In this document: positions 17,886-27,470 of the stretch, in pieces | How positions within the stretch are numbered: position 1 is the stretch's first letter | Layout: every line of letters begins with the position of its first letter | DNA from: Altererythrobacter sp. BO-6 | Lineage (GTDB): Bacteria > Pseudomonadota > Alphaproteobacteria > Sphingomonadales > Sphingomonadaceae | Assembly: GCF_011047315.1 (NCBI RefSeq) | Contig: NZ_CP049259.1 | Coordinates: 2,957,001-3,021,000 of the forward strand | Length of the DNA: 64,000 nucleotides | Reading direction: 5' to 3' | The notes under the pieces: generated by a model | Told to the model about the DNA's origin: nothing | The model's input: the letters and a program-made list of their open reading frames with translations, nothing else | The model's database searches: none | Made by a program: the position numbers and the translations under genes

Positions 17886-19244
17886 ATGACCTTCGCCGAC
17901 CTCGGCCTCTCTCCCGAATTGCTCAAGGCGGTTGAAGCCGCCGGCTATACCACGCCCACTGCCATCCAGGCGGAGGCCATTCCAGCAGTCCTGATGATGA
18001 AGGACCTGATCGGTATTGCGCAGACCGGGACGGGCAAGACCGCGAGTTTTGTGCTGCCGATGATCGACGTGCTCGCCAGCGGGCGCCGCCGTGCGCTGAT
18101 GCCGCGCTCACTCATCCTTGAGCCGACGCGCGAGCTTGCCGCGCAGGTGGCGGAGAACTTCGAAAAATACGGCAAGAACCATGATCTCAAGATGGCGCTG
18201 CTGATCGGCGGGGTGCAAATGGGCGACCAGCTCAAGGCGCTCGATGAGGGTGTGGATGTGCTGATCGCCACGCCGGGCCGGCTGATGGACCTGTTCGAGC
18301 GCGGCAAGATCCTGCTCAGCGGGTGCGAACTGCTGGTCATCGACGAAGCCGACCGCATGCTCGACATGGGCTTCATCCCCGACATCGAATTCATTTGTTC
18401 CAAGCTGCCTGAAACGCGCCAGACCCTTCTGTTCAGCGCCACCATGCCGCCGCCGATCGAGAAGCTGGCAAAGAAATTCCTCAACAATCCCAAGCGGATG
18501 GAAGTCAGCCGGGCGGCAAGCACCAACAAGGACATCACTGCCTTCAAGGTGCCCGTCAAGAGCCGTCAGAAGCGCGAGACACTGCGCTGGCTGCTGCGGC
18601 ATGACCTGGTTGAAACCGCGATCATCTTCGCCAACCGCAAGACCACCGTGCGTGAACTGAACCAGAGCCTGCAGCGTCACGGCTTCAGGAGCAGCGAGAT
18701 CCATGGCGACATGGATCAGAGCTCGCGCCTCAAGGAACTCGACCGGTTCAAGCAGGGCGAAGTGAATATTCTGGTCGCTTCCGACGTCGCCGCCCGCGGT
18801 CTCGATATCAAGGGCGTCAGCCACGTGTTCAATTTCGATACACCATGGCACCCGGACGACTATGTCCACCGCATCGGACGCACGGGCCGGGCGGGGGCAA
18901 AGGGCCGGGCCTTTACCTTCGTAGCCGAAGAAGATGCCGAGGCGATCGCCAATGTCGAAAAGCTGACCGGCAGCAAGATCAAGGTGTTCGGCAAGGAAGA
19001 CGTTCGCGTCGAACTAAAGCCGGCCGAGCCCGAGGCTGATGAAAAGCCGCCGCGCATACCCGCCAGGCAGCCGGCGGATGAGCCGCGCGAAGAACGCCCC
19101 AAGAAGCCGCGCCGGGAAAAGGAAATGCGGGCTGAAAAGCCCAAGCGTTCGAGCCCGCGCCGCGACGATGATGACGAGCCGGTACCGGCTGGGGAATGGA
19201 ATGGCCCCAAACCGGACTTCCTTAGCGTCGGCTTTGGCGGCTGA
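17886..19244 (+). CDS. DEAD-box ATP-dependent RNA helicase (RhlE-like)
   Basis: A 452-residue superfamily 2 RNA helicase. The order of motifs is complete: Q motif FADLGLSPELLKAVEAAGY with TPTAIQ, Walker A AQTGTGKT, PTRELAAQ, TPGRL, VIDEADRML, SATMP, then domain 2 with ARGLDIKGV and HRIGRTGR. A basic and acidic, proline-rich tail (~375-452) ends FLSVGFGG, typical of RhlE-type proteins acting in ribosome assembly or RNA decay. I chose ATG 17886, since MTFADLG is the usual family start; 18 upstream in-frame residues are non-conserved. Confidence 0.95.
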   Translation: MTFADLGLSPELLKAVEAAGYTTPTAIQAEAIPAVLMMKDLIGIAQTGTGKTASFVLPMIDVLASGRRRALMPRSLILEPTRELAAQVAENFEKYGKNHDLKMALLIGGVQMGDQLKALDEGVDVLIATPGRLMDLFERGKILLSGCELLVIDEADRMLDMGFIPDIEFICSKLPETRQTLLFSATMPPPIEKLAKKFLNNPKRMEVSRAASTNKDITAFKVPVKSRQKRETLRWLLRHDLVETAIIFANRKTTVRELNQSLQRHGFRSSEIHGDMDQSSRLKELDRFKQGEVNILVASDVAARGLDIKGVSHVFNFDTPWHPDDYVHRIGRTGRAGAKGRAFTFVAEEDAEAIANVEKLTGSKIKVFGKEDVRVELKPAEPEADEKPPRIPARQPADEPREERPKKPRREKEMRAEKPKRSSPRRDDDDEPVPAGEWNGPKPDFLSVGFGG

Positions 19245-19260
19245 CAAACCACCCGTTGAG

Positions 19261-20754
19261 CTATTGTGGAGCCTTGCTCAGCAATTCCACCCGCTTTTGC
19301 AAGGTCGCCGATTGCGGCTCAAGCGCGAGTGCCATGCGAGAACTGACCAGCGCGGCCGCTGTGTCACCCGCGGCCTCCTGCGCTTCCGATAGGCTATCGT
19401 ATGCGTTGGCGGATTTTGGAAAGGCCAGAACCGTCAGTTCGAACACCAGGATCGCCGGGCGCTTGTCCGGCGCTTTCAGCAGACTGTACCCCAGCCGGTT
19501 GAGTTCATCCTCATCCAGTTCGAACGCAGGCGAGGTGGCGGAAAGCTGGTCGGCAAACCACTGACGGGTGTCCGCTTCGGACCCCGCTGTCACCCGTTGA
19601 TACAACGCCTTGCCGATGGTCGGCCTGACGGCGGGCGGCGCCTTCCCTTGCGACAGCTGGAATAGCGCGCGGGCGTTCGCGTCCATCCGGTCGTCCTGGG
19701 CGTTGTTGGTCAGCTGGATCACGGTAACCTGGCTGGCCGGGAAATAGGCCAGTTCGGACTTGAAGCCGCGAAAATGGCCGTTGTGGCCCACTTTGGCGAG
19801 ACCTTCGGGGGTCTTGCGCAGGGCAAAGCCATAGCCATAGGGTGCTGCTGTGCCGTCGCTCAGCTGCATGGCGGTGGTTGCCATGCGCCATTCGCGCGGG
19901 CTCAGAATGCGCCCACCAGACAGTGCATTTTGCCAGCGCAGCAGGTCGTCGACCGTCGAATAGATCCCTCCTGCCCCGCGGATGTAGAACATCGGCGTCT
20001 GGTCGTAGGCCCTGCGGGTGCCATCAGGCATCGGCTGAAAGCCAAACGCGCGCCGGGAAATCTGCCCTTCGTTCGCGGGTGTCCGTACGAGGGTGCGCTT
20101 CATCCTCAGCGGCTTGAACAAGGTACGATGGAGATGATCGGAGAAGGTCTCGCCCGTCCGGGCTTCGACCAATGCGGCAAGAACAAGATAGCCGGAATTG
20201 TTGTACGCGTACTTTGTCCCCGGTGCGAAAACGGCCGGGCGTTTGCCCTCGGCCAGCACCGAGACGATATCCGAGCCGTCGAGCGGGGCGGTGGCTTGGC
20301 CCGATCGCAACAGCGCTGAATAATGGTTGAGCACATCGGGCATGCCGGAGGTGTGGCTCAGCAGCTGAGCAATGGTGATGTCCGGGTAGGGAAACGCGGG
20401 CAGATGCCGCGCCACCGGATCGGCCAGCGCAAGGCGCTTTTGTCGCGCCAGCCGCAAGACGGCGACGGCGGTGAATTGCTTCGAAATCGAGCCGATATCG
20501 AACTGACTGTCCATGGTCAGCGGTGAGCGATCCAGATCGCCGGCATCGCCGATAGCGGCGCGATGGATCGGCTTGCCCTTGCGGGCGACCAGATAGGTGC
20601 CATTGCAAACCTCAGCGAGGCGACACTGGTCCAGATAAAGTGCGAAGGGATCCGCTGGTTCAGCGGGCGCTTCTGCCCATGCCGCACCGGCAGAAAGCAG
20701 TGAAATTGGCAGAGTGACGAGAGCGAGTGCCATACGGCCGGGTCGGTAGTGCAT
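19261..20754 (-). CDS. Serine hydrolase of the beta-lactamase / class C family
   Basis: A 497-residue exported protein with a signal peptide ending near ALA-type residues before EAPAEPADP. The penicillin-binding-fold motifs are complete: SxxK as SISK at residues 89-92, YxN as YNN in KYAYNNSGY, and HNG in GHNGHFRGF replacing the KTG triad. The C-terminal ~120 residues resemble a helical tail. Members include D-aminopeptidases, esterases and beta-lactamases; the substrate is unknown. It is convergent with the helicase gene. Alternative starts exist at 20790 and 20733. Confidence 0.88.
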   Translation of the reverse strand: MHYRPGRMALALVTLPISLLSAGAAWAEAPAEPADPFALYLDQCRLAEVCNGTYLVARKGKPIHRAAIGDAGDLDRSPLTMDSQFDIGSISKQFTAVAVLRLARQKRLALADPVARHLPAFPYPDITIAQLLSHTSGMPDVLNHYSALLRSGQATAPLDGSDIVSVLAEGKRPAVFAPGTKYAYNNSGYLVLAALVEARTGETFSDHLHRTLFKPLRMKRTLVRTPANEGQISRRAFGFQPMPDGTRRAYDQTPMFYIRGAGGIYSTVDDLLRWQNALSGGRILSPREWRMATTAMQLSDGTAAPYGYGFALRKTPEGLAKVGHNGHFRGFKSELAYFPASQVTVIQLTNNAQDDRMDANARALFQLSQGKAPPAVRPTIGKALYQRVTAGSEADTRQWFADQLSATSPAFELDEDELNRLGYSLLKAPDKRPAILVFELTVLAFPKSANAYDSLSEAQEAAGDTAAALVSSRMALALEPQSATLQKRVELLSKAPQ

Positions 20755-20818
20755 CGCTGTATTAATTCTATAAGACACAAGGCGACGCAAGGGGCAAAGT
20801 GTACTAGTACCGGTTGGA

Positions 20819-23127
20819 CTACCGCACCACTGTCACAAAGCTGTCGATCACACGCTTTTCACCAGCGTGCTCGAACTCGATTGTCAGCTTGTTGCCTTCC
20901 TGGTCGGTGACGGTGCCATAACCGAATTTCTCATGGAACACGCGCTGGCCGATGGCGATGTCACTGCGCGGCTTGGCGGCAAAGCTGGCGGCGGAACGGG
21001 TGCTTTCGCGCACGCGCGCCTGCTTGCTGTCATATCCGGTCGAGAGCGCCCGCTGCCAGCCGGGGCCGCGTTGCGACGAACGCTCGGGTCGCGAGGTCGA
21101 GACATGTGCGAAGGGATCTTCGTTCTCGGTCCAGTTGGCGCGCCACAGCGATGCGCCGCCGCTCAGCGTGGTCTCCTGTTCGAAATGCTCCGCTGGCAGC
21201 TCCTCGATGAAGCGGCTGGGAATGCTGCTGGTCCATTGGCCATAGATGCGGCGGTTCGCGGCATGCAGGATGGTGCAGCGGCGCCGCGCGCGGGTGATCG
21301 CGACATAGGCCAGGCGGCGCTCTTCCTCCAGGCTGGCTAGCCCGCCTTCATCGAGCGCCCGCTGGCTGGGGAATACGCCTTCTTCCCAGCCGGGCAGGAA
21401 GACATGGTCGAATTCCAGCCCCTTGGCCGCATGCATGGTCATGATGGTGACCTTCTCGCCATCGTCGGCGGCGTCATTGTCCATCACCAGCGACACATGC
21501 TCGAGGAAATCGCCGAGCGTTTCGTATTCCTCCATCGCGCGGGCCAGTTCGGAAAGGTTTTCGAGCCTGCCCTTGGCCTCAGCGGTCTTTTCGGCCTCGA
21601 GCATGGCAAAGTAGCCGCAATCTTCCAGCACCATGCGTAGCAAGTCTGCCGGGGTGACGAGTTCGGCCTGTTCGCGCCATGCAAGAAACTGCCTCAGCAA
21701 TTCGCCGATAGTATTGGCGGCACGCGCAGGCAGCTCGTCGCTGTCGGCCAGCTGGAGCGAGGCGGCGGCCAGCGGCAGCCCGGTGCGCCGCGCATGCTGG
21801 TGCATTTTCTCCAGCGTCTTGGCGCCAAGCCCGCGCTTGGGCTGGTTGTAGATCCGTTCGAAGGCCAGATCGTCCTGCGGCTGTGCGATCATACGCAGGT
21901 AAGCCAGCGCATCGCGGATTTCCGCGCGCTCGTAGAAGCGGAAGCCACCGACGATGCGGTAGTTGATCCCGATCTGGATGAAGCGGTCTTCGAATTCGCG
22001 CGTCTGGTATTGCGCGCGCACCAGGATGGCGACTTTATCTAGCGGTGCGCCCTCGCGTTCGAGACGCTCGATCTCCTCGCCTACGCGGCGTGCTTCCTCC
22101 GGCGCGTCCCACACGCCGATGACGCGCAGCTTCTCGCCGTGATTGGCTTCAGTCCACAGCGTCTTGTCGTGACGCTGCGAATTGGCGCGGATCAGGCCCG
22201 ATGCCGCGCCCAGAATATGCGGGGTGGAGCGATAGTTCTGCTCGAGCTTGACGACCTTGGCGCCGGGAAAATCCTTCTCGAACTTCAGGATATTGGCGAC
22301 TTCCGCCCCGCGCCAGGAATAGATCGACTGATCGTCATCCCCCACGACGCAGATATTCTTGTGCGCCTGCGCCAGCAGCCTGAGCCACAAATATTGGACC
22401 GCGTTGGTATCCTGGTATTCGTCCACCAGGATATATTTGAAGCGTCGCTGGTAATCTTCCAGCACCTCGCGGTGCGTGCGGAAGATGTTGAGCATATGCA
22501 GCATCAGATCGCCGAAATCGCAGGCGTTGAGCGCTTTCAATCGGTCCTGGTAAAGCTGGTAGAACTGCTGTCCGCGCCCGTTGGCATAGCTTTCGTTTTC
22601 CACCGCATCGAGATCGGCGGGGTTGAGCCCGCGGTTCTTCCAGCGATCGATCAGCCCGGCCAGCTGGCGCGCAGGCCAGCGCTTCTCGTCAAGGTCGTTC
22701 TGGGTGATCAGCTGCTTGAGCAAGCGCAGCTGGTCGTCCGTGTCGATGATCGTGTAATTGCTTTCGAGGCCCACCAATTCGGCATGGCGGCGCAACATCT
22801 TGGCGCAGACCGAATGGAAGGTGCCAAGCCATGGCATGCCCTCGACCGCTTGCCCCAGATGCCTCCCGACGCGTTCGCGCATTTCGCGCGCAGCCTTGTT
22901 AGTAAAGGTCACGCACAGGATCTGGCTGGGCCAGGCACGTCCGGTCGCCACCAGATGCGCGAGCCGCGCGGTAAGCGCTGCGGTCTTGCCGGTACCGGCG
23001 CCCGCCAGCATCAGCACCGGGCCTTCGGTGGTCAGCACTGCTTCGCGCTGCGGCGGGTTCAGCCGTGCGGCATAGGGGGAAGGCCAGCGTCGCCCGTGGG
23101 CGAGGGAAGGGTGCTCGGATCGGACAT
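20819..23127 (-). CDS. UvrD/PcrA-type DNA helicase, with an apparent 5' frameshift
   Basis: A superfamily 1A 3'-5' DNA helicase for repair and replication restart. Walker A AGAGTGKT, motif III/II VDEYQDTN, GDDDQSIYSWRGA, QNYRS and the C-terminal VAITRARRR are all present, and a basic tail ends in a Tudor-like IGQRVFHEKFGYGTVTD domain. The long frame has only a TTG at 23167 as start before the Q motif LNPPQREAV. The natural ATG at 23127 (MSDPSTLPSPTGDAGLPP) runs into a stop, but one extra base in the five-base run at 23075-23079 would join it to YAARLNPP, giving 769 residues. Either a sequencing error or a true mutation is possible. Confidence 0.9.
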
Positions 23128-23170
23128 GGGCAAGTGAACAGGTAGAGAACGTTGGCGCGTGCCGCAAGGC

Positions 23171-23716
23171 TCAGCTGGCGGCGGTCAACAGTGTCAGCTT
23201 GGCCTTGCCGACCTTTCGTTCGGCTGCAACGTCCAGCCCTTTGACCTCAACGCTTTCCTTGTCGGACGTTTCGACCGCCATCCATGTCGCCGGTCCGATC
23301 CAGCCCAGCCTGAGTAACCGATCCAGCGCAACCGCTCCGGCGCCGGTGGCGTAGGGCGGGTCGAGCAGGATCAGGTCATAAGGCTCTTTCGCCGGGCCGA
23401 GCGTTAGTACCGAACCCTGTTGAACCGCGGTACGCTCGCGCGCGCCAAGCGCCTGGATATTGGCCTTGATCGCGTCCAGCGCCGGCTTGTCCTGCTCAAC
23501 GAACAGGCAATGCGCCGCGCCGCGCGAGAGCGCTTCCAGCCCCAGCGCGCCCGAGCCGGCAAACAAGTCGGCAACCTGCAATCCTTCGAACGAACCAAGC
23601 CTGCTGGTGAGCATGCTGAAGAGGGTTTCGCGGGTGCGGTCCGCGGTCGGGCGCGTAGCGTCGCCCTTCGGGGCAACCAGCTTGCGCCCGCGCCATTCCC
23701 CGGCGATGATCCTCAC
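23171..23716 (-). CDS. rsmD: 16S rRNA (guanine(966)-N2)-methyltransferase RsmD
   Basis: A 181-residue SAM-dependent methyltransferase acting on the small ribosomal subunit. It opens MRIIAGEWRGRKL and has RPTADRTRETLFSML, the SAM motif VADLFAGSGALGLEALSRG and the catalytic DPPY in LILLDPPY. Length is normal. The start is GTG; its first bases overlap the stop of the upstream pseudouridine synthase (GTGA), so the two are translationally coupled RNA-modification genes. Confidence 0.95.
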   Translation of the reverse strand: MRIIAGEWRGRKLVAPKGDATRPTADRTRETLFSMLTSRLGSFEGLQVADLFAGSGALGLEALSRGAAHCLFVEQDKPALDAIKANIQALGARERTAVQQGSVLTLGPAKEPYDLILLDPPYATGAGAVALDRLLRLGWIGPATWMAVETSDKESVEVKGLDVAAERKVGKAKLTLLTAAS

Positions 23717-24492
23717 TGGCTGCCCGAGCGCTTGATCTGGCTGCGGAACCGCCCGAGTTCATGGCTGCGAATTTCGCGCGCGGCACCGCGCGGAAGATCT
23801 TCGAGTTCGAACGGGCCATAGGCGGTGCGGATCAGGCGGCTGACCTGCAGGCCAAGGTGTTCCAGCACTTTGCGCACTTCGCGGTTCTTGCCTTCAGTGA
23901 TGGTCAGTTCGATCCACTGGTTGCGGCCGGTGCGCCGCTCAAGATTGGCGTCGATGCTGCCGTAATGGACGCCATCAATAGTGATCCCGTCGATCAGCTC
24001 TTCCAGCATTTCCTGCGTTACATCGCCGAATGTGCGCGCACGATATGTGCGCGGGATGCCGGAGGAAGGCAGCTCCATCTGGCGCTTCAACTCGCCGTCA
24101 TTGGTCAGCAGCAGCAAGCCTTCGGTGTTGAGGTCAAGCCTGCCGACCGGCATCAGCCGCGGGGTTTTGCGGGGCAAGGCGTTGCGCAGCGCATTGTAGA
24201 TAGTGGGGCGCCCTTTGGGATCGCTTTCGGCGGTGATCAGGCCGGTCGGCTTGTGAAAGGCGAACAGCCGGGTCGGCTCTGGTGCGGCAACTGGCTTTCC
24301 GTCCACCGTCACGCCGCGCAGGTCCTTCAGGATCGTAGCCGGCGTTTCCAGGATGAGCCCGTCAATGGCCACGCGCCGATCCGCAATCATGCGCTCCACC
24401 TCGCGGCGGCTGGCGACACCAGCGCGCGCCAGCAACTTGGCGATGCGTTCGCCTTCGGGGCGATCACCAGCGGGGCGGGGGTTGTCAGGCAT
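23713..24492 (-). CDS. RluB/RsuA-family rRNA pseudouridine synthase
   Basis: A 259-residue enzyme with an N-terminal S4 RNA-binding domain (RIAKLLARAGVASRREVERMI, residues ~16-36) and a catalytic domain. The active-site Asp is in VGRLDLNTEGLLLLTNDG, and NREVRKVLEHLGLQVSRLIR is the conserved C-terminal motif. It is closest in style to RluB, which modifies 23S rRNA near position 2605. It overlaps rsmD by 4 bp. Confidence 0.93.
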   Translation of the reverse strand: MPDNPRPAGDRPEGERIAKLLARAGVASRREVERMIADRRVAIDGLILETPATILKDLRGVTVDGKPVAAPEPTRLFAFHKPTGLITAESDPKGRPTIYNALRNALPRKTPRLMPVGRLDLNTEGLLLLTNDGELKRQMELPSSGIPRTYRARTFGDVTQEMLEELIDGITIDGVHYGSIDANLERRTGRNQWIELTITEGKNREVRKVLEHLGLQVSRLIRTAYGPFELEDLPRGAAREIRSHELGRFRSQIKRSGSQ

Positions 24493-24509
24493 ATCCGCCG
24501 GTTACGCGT

Positions 24510-25670
24510 TCAATTGACCGCGCGCAACGCCTCTTCGACAATCTCGTGGAAGCGATGGACGCCGCCTTCTAGCGTGCCCAGCGTCAGTTCGGGCACCGCA
24601 CCGGTCGAAAGCCCCTGCTGGCCCAATTCGGCGGCGCGGAAGTCCTCGCTGGCGAATACGCCCCCGTCGAGCAAGGCCCAGCTGCGTTCCCAATGGTCGC
24701 GCGCCTTTTCCGTTGCGGGCGCCTCGGGGATGAGCATGAAGTCCTCGACCAGCGTCAGGTCATGCGCCTGCGGCATCAGCACCATGACATTGAGGTAATC
24801 CGGGCTGGGGATGATGATGGTGGCGGGCAGCAACTGGTAAGCGAAGGTGACGACGCGGCGCAGCGCGGCCATATCGGTCAGGTCCACGCCCTCCATCTCC
24901 TCCAGCCGCCCGACGGCGCTGCGTTGGTGCGGGCCGATCTGGTCACCGCTGGTCACCCCGTCCTTGAAGAAGGGGCCGATCGTCTGCGCGTGCAGGCGGG
25001 TGACATGGTAGCTTTCCAGGAAAGCATCCATGATCAGCTTCCAATTGCCTTTCACGGTGTGGAGCTTGCGCCGGAACAGCACCAGGTCGCGCGTGCCGAA
25101 GGTGTCGAGATCCTCGCCGAGCTTGCGGGCATCGGTAAAGTCTGCGCCTTCAACCGGCGCAAACCAGATCAACCCGCCAGCTTCGCAGCTGGGCAGTTCG
25201 ACCAGGCCGTAATCGCCCTTGTCCATGCCGGGGAATGTTTCCGGGCGTGGCAGGGCTAGCAGCTTGCCGTCGAGGCGATAGGTCCATGCGTGATAGGGGC
25301 AGACCAGTCGCTTGGCGCATTGCACGTCCGCGCCTTCGACCAGCCGCGTGCCGCGATGGCGGCAGACGTTGAGGAAGACATGTGCTGTCCCCTCGGCATC
25401 GCGGGTGATGAGGAGCGGGCGCCCGGTCGCATCATGCGGCACCGCCATGCCGGGTTCTGGCAGGAGGGCAGAGGGGCAAAGTACCTGCGGCAGCCGGTCG
25501 AACAGCGCTGTCTTTTCCCGCAAGAAGTGGTCAGGATCGGTGTAGACGCTCGCCGGGACGCGCCTGATCTCGCTTCCGCTGCGTTCTTCACCCCGGGCAA
25601 TTGCTTCAGCCAGCGCCAGTTGCCCTTCGGTCGGGCGCAAAGGTGGTGATTTCGTATCAGCCTCGTTCAT
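24510..25670 (-). CDS. Rieske aromatic ring-hydroxylating oxygenase, alpha subunit-like
   Basis: A 386-residue protein with a Rieske [2Fe-2S] domain: CRHRG (CxH, near residue 105) and CPYHAW (CxxH, near 126). The catalytic domain has the mononuclear iron ligands in DAFLESYHVTRLHAQ. This is the oxygenase component of ring-hydroxylating or demethylating systems, which need a ferredoxin and reductase; none is encoded beside it. The substrate is unknown. It is divergent from the AmpG-like permease gene with a 72-bp gap, so the two may share a control region. Confidence 0.9.
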   Translation of the reverse strand: MNEADTKSPPLRPTEGQLALAEAIARGEERSGSEIRRVPASVYTDPDHFLREKTALFDRLPQVLCPSALLPEPGMAVPHDATGRPLLITRDAEGTAHVFLNVCRHRGTRLVEGADVQCAKRLVCPYHAWTYRLDGKLLALPRPETFPGMDKGDYGLVELPSCEAGGLIWFAPVEGADFTDARKLGEDLDTFGTRDLVLFRRKLHTVKGNWKLIMDAFLESYHVTRLHAQTIGPFFKDGVTSGDQIGPHQRSAVGRLEEMEGVDLTDMAALRRVVTFAYQLLPATIIIPSPDYLNVMVLMPQAHDLTLVEDFMLIPEAPATEKARDHWERSWALLDGGVFASEDFRAAELGQQGLSTGAVPELTLGTLEGGVHRFHEIVEEALRAVN

Positions 25671-25742
25671 CGGGGCGTTCCTATCTCAACTCTCCACGGC
25701 TAGTGTCGCACAAATCGGAGCAATCAGGAAGGACGCTAGGGA

Positions 25743-27470
25743 ATGGCTGCAGCAGCTGCGACAGGAAAGAAATCCTCGTGGCGCATCCTTGGCCAGGCGC
25801 TGACCAACCGCAAAACCGGCTTCATGCTTGTCTTCGGTTTTGCCAGCGGCCTGCCGTTTGCGCTGTTCCTGGGTACGCTGTTCGCCTGGCTGACCGAGGC
25901 CGAGGTTGAGCTGGAGACGATGGGCATCTTCTCGCTCATTGGGCTTGCCTATGCCTTCCAGTTCCTGTGGTCGCCGCTGATCGACAAGGTGGATATCCCG
26001 CTGCTGCGCAAGCTGGGCAAGCGCAAGCAATGGATCGTGCCGATGCAGGTGCTGCTGGGAACGATCCTGGTCACGCTCAGCCTGCTCGATCCGAAGTTGC
26101 AGCTGGGCATGTTCTCGCTGCTGGCCGGGATCGGCGCCTTCGCCAGCGCCACGCAGGATATCGCGATCAACGCCTGGCGCATCGACGTGGCAGACGAAGA
26201 GGCAACGCTCGATATCCTCTCCACGATCTACCAGATGGGATACCGCTTTTCGTCGCTGGTCGGCGGGGCATTGGGCCTGATCATCGCGGCGCGGATCGGC
26301 TGGCCGGAAACCTATATGCTGATGGGTGGGATTCTGCTGGCAGCGGGCTTCATCGGCTTGTTCGCGCCGAATGCAGACGGGGATGCCGCCAACACGATGG
26401 CGGCCAGCGATGCGCAGGTGCGGGTGCTGCGCCAGGCGGGCGAACTTGCACCCCATGTCCGCAACCGTGCACTGGCAGTGGTCGGAATTCTGTGGGCGGG
26501 TGCGATTGCTGTTGTGCTGGCGTTCATGATCATGTCGCTGACCTATGCGCCTGAGGATCGGCCGAACCCGACGGAATTCACGGTCAATTTCGGGCCATGG
26601 ATCATCGTCGCGACGATCATCCTGCCTGCGCTGATTGCCGGCTGGCTGGCCTCACAGAAGAAGCAGGGGCTGAACCTGCTGGAAGAAGATGCGCCGCCAT
26701 CGAAGGGGTTCGAGTTCGCGCTCGACCATCTCTATCGCGCGCTGGTGCTGCCGTTGGTCGAATTCGTCGGGCGGATGGGTTGGTCGCTGGTGCTGATCCT
26801 GGCGGTGGTGCTGACCTATCGCATCTGCGACGCGATCTGGGGGACTTTCGCTTATCCGTTCTACCTGGGGGAGCTGCAGTACACCAATGACGAGGTCGCC
26901 TTTGCCTCCAAGTTCTTCGGTGTCGGTGCGATCATCCTCGGGTTGGCGCTGGGCGGCTGGATGCTGACCGCGTTAGGCCGCATGTTCACGCTGGCGCTGG
27001 GCGGGCTGCTCGCTGCGCTTACGAACCTGCTCTATGCCGACCTTGCCGTGGGCGGCCACCGCATGGCGGCGCTGAGCGATGCGACGGGCTTTACCTGGCT
27101 CATCGAGCAAATCCCTGAAATCGGCAGCGCCAAGCTCGCCAAACTGACGATCACGATCGGGTTCGAAAACCTCGCGATCGGAATTGCGGGTGCGGCCTAT
27201 ATCGCCTGGTTGTCCTCAATCGTGTCGAAACAGTTCAGCGCCGTACAATTCGCGCTGCTCTCATCGTTGACCATGCTGGTCGGCACGCTGGGGCGCGGCG
27301 CGCTGGGCGAGATGATCGAGAACCAGGGCTATTTCGACGTTTTCGTGCTCACCACCTTCATCGGGCTGGGCGCGGTGGTGCTGGTGCTGCTGGAATGGGC
27401 GCGCGAGCGGCGCGCAGGCAAGGCTTCTGGAGTTGTGACGCCCGATGTTGCGGCTCAGCCAGCGGAGTGA
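25743..27470 (+). CDS. AmpG-family MFS permease
   Basis: A 575-residue inner-membrane transporter with about 14 hydrophobic segments. The start GKKSSWRILGQALTNRKTGFMLVFGFASGLPF, the loop LWSPLIDKVDIPLLRKLGKRKQWI and ASATQDIAINAWRIDV are hallmarks of the AmpG/PAT family, which import anhydromuropeptides for cell-wall recycling and can influence beta-lactamase induction. Long cytosolic loops between helices explain the length, above the ~490 of E. coli AmpG. The stop codon abuts, base to base, the stop of the convergent folC. Confidence 0.87.
   Translation: MAAAAATGKKSSWRILGQALTNRKTGFMLVFGFASGLPFALFLGTLFAWLTEAEVELETMGIFSLIGLAYAFQFLWSPLIDKVDIPLLRKLGKRKQWIVPMQVLLGTILVTLSLLDPKLQLGMFSLLAGIGAFASATQDIAINAWRIDVADEEATLDILSTIYQMGYRFSSLVGGALGLIIAARIGWPETYMLMGGILLAAGFIGLFAPNADGDAANTMAASDAQVRVLRQAGELAPHVRNRALAVVGILWAGAIAVVLAFMIMSLTYAPEDRPNPTEFTVNFGPWIIVATIILPALIAGWLASQKKQGLNLLEEDAPPSKGFEFALDHLYRALVLPLVEFVGRMGWSLVLILAVVLTYRICDAIWGTFAYPFYLGELQYTNDEVAFASKFFGVGAIILGLALGGWMLTALGRMFTLALGGLLAALTNLLYADLAVGGHRMAALSDATGFTWLIEQIPEIGSAKLAKLTITIGFENLAIGIAGAAYIAWLSSIVSKQFSAVQFALLSSLTMLVGTLGRGALGEMIENQGYFDVFVLTTFIGLGAVVLVLLEWARERRAGKASGVVTPDVAAQPAE

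Noticed and set aside
22139-23137. 332-codon open frame opposite the uvrD-like helicase
   Set aside because: Antisense shadow; the helicase motifs are all on the minus strand.
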